This document shows positions 46,469-49,362 of a DNA stretch of 49,362 nt, one piece after another (position 1 is the first letter of the stretch; each line of letters opens with the position of its first letter). The translations under genes and the position numbers were made by a program. Source of the DNA: Flavobacterium psychrophilum (GTDB taxonomy: Bacteria; Bacteroidota; Bacteroidia; Flavobacteriales; Flavobacteriaceae); assembly GCA_945866505.1 (NCBI GenBank), contig CAMBHH010000002.1, forward strand, positions 1 through 49,362, read 5' to 3'. The notes under the pieces were generated by a model, which was not told the origin of the DNA, made no database searches, and saw nothing but the letters and a program-made list of their open reading frames with translations.

Positions 46469-47451
46469 TGAAAAAAAAATTAACAATCTTCTTATTGTCA
46501 ATCTCGCTAATTTCATTTGGACAAATCATTCATAAAAAGAAATTATCGATGCTAGGCAGTCCATTTGAAATTACGGTGGTTTGCAAAGATACAGTTCAAG
46601 GGAATTATTTTGCGGACTTAGCAGTTGTCGAAGTAAAACGGATTGAAAATTTAATTTCCGATTGGATTCCAACCACACAAATATCTCGGATCAATCAAAA
46701 TGCCGGAATAAAACCTATTAAGGTTGACAAAGAAGTATTTGAATTGGTAGAACGTTCCATTAAAGTTTCGCAAATCACTTCGGGTGCTTTTGATATTTCT
46801 TATGCATCAATGGATAAAATTTGGAAATTTGACGGCAGTATGAAATCAATGCCAACTGATGAAGCCATCAAAAAATCAGTTTCCAAAATTGGTTATAAAA
46901 ATATTATCCTTGATGCCAATGAACAAACTATTTTTCTTAAAAACGAAGGGATGAAGTTAGGACTTGGCGGCATAGGTCAAGGTTATATTGCTGATAAAGT
47001 GCATCAATTGCTTTTTCTTAACAGGTGTACATCAGGCATTGTCAATGTTTCAGGCGATATTAACGCCTGGGGAAAGCAACCTGATGGAAAACCGTGGACA
47101 GTTGGAATTGTAAATCCTTTGAACAAGAATAAAATTTTCGCCACTTTTCCATTAGAAAATAGTTCGGTCGAAACTTCTGGAAATTATGAAAAATATGTTG
47201 TTTTTAATGGTATTCGTTACTCACACATCATCGATCCTCGGACTGGATATCCAGCAAATGGTGCAGTAAGTGTTTCTGTTTTTGCAAAACAAACCGAAAT
47301 CGCAGATGCCTTAGCCACTGGAATTTTTGTCTTAGGAGTTGAGGTTGGCTTAAACCTAGTCAACCAATTAAAAGGTATTGAATGTGTTATAGTTGATGAT
47401 AAAGGTAAAATTCATTGTTCGAAAGGAATAGATATTGAAAAATTCAAGTGA
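46468..47451 (+). CDS. apbE: FAD:protein FMN transferase
   Basis: 327 residues with a signal peptide (MKKKLTIFLLSISLISFGQ). ApbE attaches FMN covalently to a Ser/Thr of an extracytoplasmic target, using FAD and Mg. Visible family segments are KKLSMLGSPFEITVVCKD, DLAVVEVKRIENLISDWIPTTQISRINQNAG, SGAFDISYASMDKIWKF, the FAD loop KLGLGGIGQGYIADKV, VNVSGDINAWGKQPDGKPWTVGIVNP, SSVETSGNYEKY with HIIDPRTGYPANG, and ADALATGIFVLG with metal-binding Asp/Thr. It overlaps the thioredoxin gene by one base and precedes the DUF4266 gene by one base. Which protein it flavinylates is not evident: no RnfG/NqrC-type FMN-binding domain is encoded in the visible part of the operon. Confidence 0.95.
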   Translation: MKKKLTIFLLSISLISFGQIIHKKKLSMLGSPFEITVVCKDTVQGNYFADLAVVEVKRIENLISDWIPTTQISRINQNAGIKPIKVDKEVFELVERSIKVSQITSGAFDISYASMDKIWKFDGSMKSMPTDEAIKKSVSKIGYKNIILDANEQTIFLKNEGMKLGLGGIGQGYIADKVHQLLFLNRCTSGIVNVSGDINAWGKQPDGKPWTVGIVNPLNKNKIFATFPLENSSVETSGNYEKYVVFNGIRYSHIIDPRTGYPANGAVSVSVFAKQTEIADALATGIFVLGVEVGLNLVNQLKGIECVIVDDKGKIHCSKGIDIEKFK

Positions 47452-47452
47452 A

Positions 47453-47665
47453 ATGGCGAAAATAATAATGTTGGGAATATTTATAGGATTGATTTTTCAA
47501 TCTTGTAATGCGGTAAAAGAATATGAAAAAGTGGCTATAAATGATCCTGATATGAAGCTTTCAGCAAGAACATCGGAACGTTATGAAATCACTTTTCAGG
47601 TGTATCGAGAAGCTGCAGCTGGAGCCAATGGCGGGAAATCTGGAGGCGGTTGTGGTTGCAACTAA
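47453..47665 (+). CDS. DUF4266 small lipoprotein
   Basis: 70 residues from the ATG at 47453, which comes one base after the ApbE stop codon. An in-frame TTG at 47435 lies inside apbE and is less likely. MAKIIMLGIFIGLIFQSCNAVKEYEKV is a lipoprotein signal with Cys after FQS. The short mature chain has the DUF4266 core VAINDPDMKLSARTSERYEITFQVYREAAAGANGGKSGGG and a terminal Cys pair, CGCN. The terminal CGC could be a thiol site for the neighbouring thioredoxin or a metal ligand (inference). The function is unknown. Confidence 0.92.
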   Translation: MAKIIMLGIFIGLIFQSCNAVKEYEKVAINDPDMKLSARTSERYEITFQVYREAAAGANGGKSGGGCGCN

Positions 47666-47704
47666 TTTCACTAAGAATTAATGCTTTTTCTGAATATATT
47701 GTAA

Positions 47705-49162
47705 ATGAAAATTAAAATAATATTGCTTTTTTTGGTGGCAGGATGTACTGCCTTTTCTCAAGAAAGTACTGACGGACTAGAGTTCAAAAAAAGAGTTTTA
47801 GAAAGTACCGAAGTCGATTTTTTATTGAGTTATTACAATCAAGATGGCTCAAAATCAGCAGTTTCTGGCGGAATTGGTTCTGAAAAATTAACAGATATCG
47901 CTACAAATATTGTTATCGCAATGCCTTTGGATGATGATTCCATCTTAACTGTAGATTTTGGTATTTCAGCCTATTCATCGGCTTCATCTAGCAACATTAA
48001 TCCATTTAATGCTACTGGAGCATCTGGTGGTGGTGGCGATGACGACGATGATGACGACAAGCACAGCCGATTTGCGGCAGCTCCTGCAAGTTCGCCTTAC
48101 GGAACACCTTGGCAAGCTTCCTCAGGAGCTTCAAAAAATGACGAACTGACAGCACTAACGGTCAATTATGCACATAGCAGTAATTCTAGAAATTTTATTT
48201 GGAATGCTGATGTTTCATTTTCAAATGAATACGACTATACTTCTGTTGGTTTTGGTGGAGGAATTGCACAATTGTTTAATGATAAAAACACAGAGATAAG
48301 CTTGAAAGCTAATGTTTATCTAGACCAATGGCGACCTATTTACCCTACAGAATTGCACGAATATTCAAAGTACAATACTTCATTTTTGAATCTAGGATAT
48401 TTTGCTGGCGTTACAATTATGGATCAAAACGGACAAGCTACCACTAATTATTTGCCCTCGGCTTTTCAAAATTTAAATTCCGTGAATAGAAATTCTTTTT
48501 CTGCGTCAGTAGGATTATCTCAGGTACTGTCAAAAAAATTACAAGTTTCAGTCTTCTTTGACGTTTTGCAGCAACAAGGTTTGCTATCTACTCCGTATCA
48601 CCGAATTTATTTTGCTGACAAAGCCAATTATTATATTGGTCAGGCGCAATTTATTGCAGAATATGAAAGCGAAAAAAATGCTGGAGTCTATAAATTGGCA
48701 GATGATATCGAAAGATTACCAGATAGCCGTTTCAAATTACCCATTGGAGCACGACTCAATTATTACATCAATGAACGATTTGTTTTGCGGACTTATTATC
48801 GTTTTTATTCAGATAATTGGGAAATTCAAGCGCATACAGCTACTATTGAGTTGCCAATAAAAGTTTCAGATCGATTTACGGTTTTTCCGATGTATCGCTT
48901 TTATGCGCAAACCCAATCGAAGTATTTCTCCCCTTATGAAACGCATTTATCCACTGAAAAATATTATACTTCTGATCCAGATTTAGCTACCTTTGATTCG
49001 AATCAATATGGTCTGGGAGTCAATTATACCGATATTTTTACAGGAAGTAAAATCTGGAAATTTGGGTTGAAAAATGTTGATTTTAGGCTCAATCATTACG
49101 AACGAAGTGATCATCTAACGGCAAATATCGCTACCATTGGCTTCAAGTTTATAATGCAATAA
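47705..49162 (+). CDS. DUF3570 outer-membrane beta-barrel protein
   Basis: 485 residues with a signal peptide (MKIKIILLFLVAGCTAFSQ). The family core shows VDFLLSYYNQDGSKSAVSGGIGSEKLTDIATNIVIAMPLDDDSILTVDFGISAYSSASSSNINP near the start. An acidic low-complexity loop GGGGDDDDDDDKHS follows at about 107-121, then many amphipathic strands (FIWNADVSFSNEYDY, TEISLKANVYLDQW, NSFSASVGLSQVLSKKLQVSVFFDVLQ, ERFVLRTYYRFYSDNW) and a terminal strand IATIGFKFIMQ. It is a predicted outer-membrane barrel. The Asp-rich loop may bind divalent metal (inference). It lies 39 bases after the DUF4266 gene and 3 bases before the response regulator. Confidence 0.92.
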   Translation: MKIKIILLFLVAGCTAFSQESTDGLEFKKRVLESTEVDFLLSYYNQDGSKSAVSGGIGSEKLTDIATNIVIAMPLDDDSILTVDFGISAYSSASSSNINPFNATGASGGGGDDDDDDDKHSRFAAAPASSPYGTPWQASSGASKNDELTALTVNYAHSSNSRNFIWNADVSFSNEYDYTSVGFGGGIAQLFNDKNTEISLKANVYLDQWRPIYPTELHEYSKYNTSFLNLGYFAGVTIMDQNGQATTNYLPSAFQNLNSVNRNSFSASVGLSQVLSKKLQVSVFFDVLQQQGLLSTPYHRIYFADKANYYIGQAQFIAEYESEKNAGVYKLADDIERLPDSRFKLPIGARLNYYINERFVLRTYYRFYSDNWEIQAHTATIELPIKVSDRFTVFPMYRFYAQTQSKYFSPYETHLSTEKYYTSDPDLATFDSNQYGLGVNYTDIFTGSKIWKFGLKNVDFRLNHYERSDHLTANIATIGFKFIMQ

Positions 49163-49165
49163 AGT

Positions 49166-49362
49166 ATGAAAATTCTAGTAGTAGAAGACGAGATTGGAAT
49201 TGCTAATTTTCTCCAACAAGGTTTGGAAGAGGAAGGTTATACTGTTTTGGTGGCAAGTGATGGAAAAATGGGTCTAGAATTGGCTTTAAGACAAAAAGTT
49301 AATATTATTCTTCTTGATTGGATTTTACCTAAAATGAATGGAATCGAAGTTTGCAAATTGAT
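49166..49362 (+). CDS. Response regulator receiver domain, truncated by window end
   Basis: 65 codons visible. MKILVVEDEIGIANFLQQGLEEEGYTVLVASDG carries the acidic pocket (Glu7, Asp8), and IILLDWILPKMNGIEVC carries the phospho-acceptor Asp (residue 51) followed by LPKMNG. The sequence is typical of OmpR/CusR-type regulators, and the DNA-binding part would lie beyond the window. It starts 3 bases after the DUF3570 stop codon and so belongs to the same operon. A sensor kinase is expected downstream. This suggests the redox operon is controlled by an envelope signal such as metal or redox stress. Confidence 0.92.
   Translation, partial: MKILVVEDEIGIANFLQQGLEEEGYTVLVASDGKMGLELALRQKVNIILLDWILPKMNGIEVCKL

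Overview
The window looks like chromosomal DNA of a Flavobacterium-like member of the Bacteroidota (Flavobacteriaceae). The composition is AT-rich. The genes include a subtilase with a type IX secretion tail, a choice-of-anchor L surface protein, a TonB receptor paired with a DUF4249 lipoprotein, PafA, monomeric isocitrate dehydrogenase and a cyclophilin-FKBP fusion. Many genes are preceded by the Bacteroidota promoter form TTG-N18-21-TAnnTTTG rather than a strong Shine-Dalgarno sequence. No rRNA, tRNA, CRISPR array, transposase or integrase was seen.

Layout. 1-8.7 kb: a truncated surface protein on the minus strand, then plus-strand genes for a cryptic kinase-like protein, a MORN/YwqK-like secreted protein, mnmA, an S8 protease, a nitronate monooxygenase, a small secreted protein and pafA. 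8.7-10.0 kb: lysA on the minus strand. 10.1-15.1 kb: an accessory island (rhuM, an orphan remnant ORF, a 25-residue tandem-repeat protein and a PLD-nuclease/J-domain fusion) bounded by two direct copies of the last codons and terminator of gltD. 15.0-21.0 kb: the gltBD operon for glutamate synthase. 21.3-22.5 kb: sucC. 22.7-31.6 kb: a MscS-type channel, an SDR-like protein, a DUF1456 protein, two alpha/beta hydrolases, a TerB-like protein, a DUF2490 protein, rlmF and thiamine diphosphokinase. 31.7-35.9 kb: DUF4249 + TonB receptor, then DUF1801 + SRPBCC. 36.0-40.2 kb: icd, rplS, trmD and a DUF1569 protein. 40.3-44.7 kb: the fused PPIase, an S10 carboxypeptidase-like protein, a secreted 49-residue tandem-repeat protein and a DUF2238 membrane protein. 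44.8-49.4 kb: a solo ABC ATPase, then a tight operon of thioredoxin-like protein, ApbE flavin transferase, DUF4266, DUF3570 and a response regulator cut by the window end.

Most genes are housekeeping: nitrogen assimilation (gltBD), lysine/peptidoglycan precursor synthesis (lysA), the TCA cycle (sucC, icd), translation (mnmA, trmD, rlmF, rplS), thiamine activation and phosphate scavenging (pafA). Two places stand out as possible undescribed systems. One is the gltD-flanked island with its two-gene PLD-J-domain/repeat-protein cassette, which has the look of a defence or conflict cassette (inference). The other is the Trx-ApbE-DUF4266-DUF3570-regulator operon, which has the look of an envelope redox system with an unidentified flavinylated partner.
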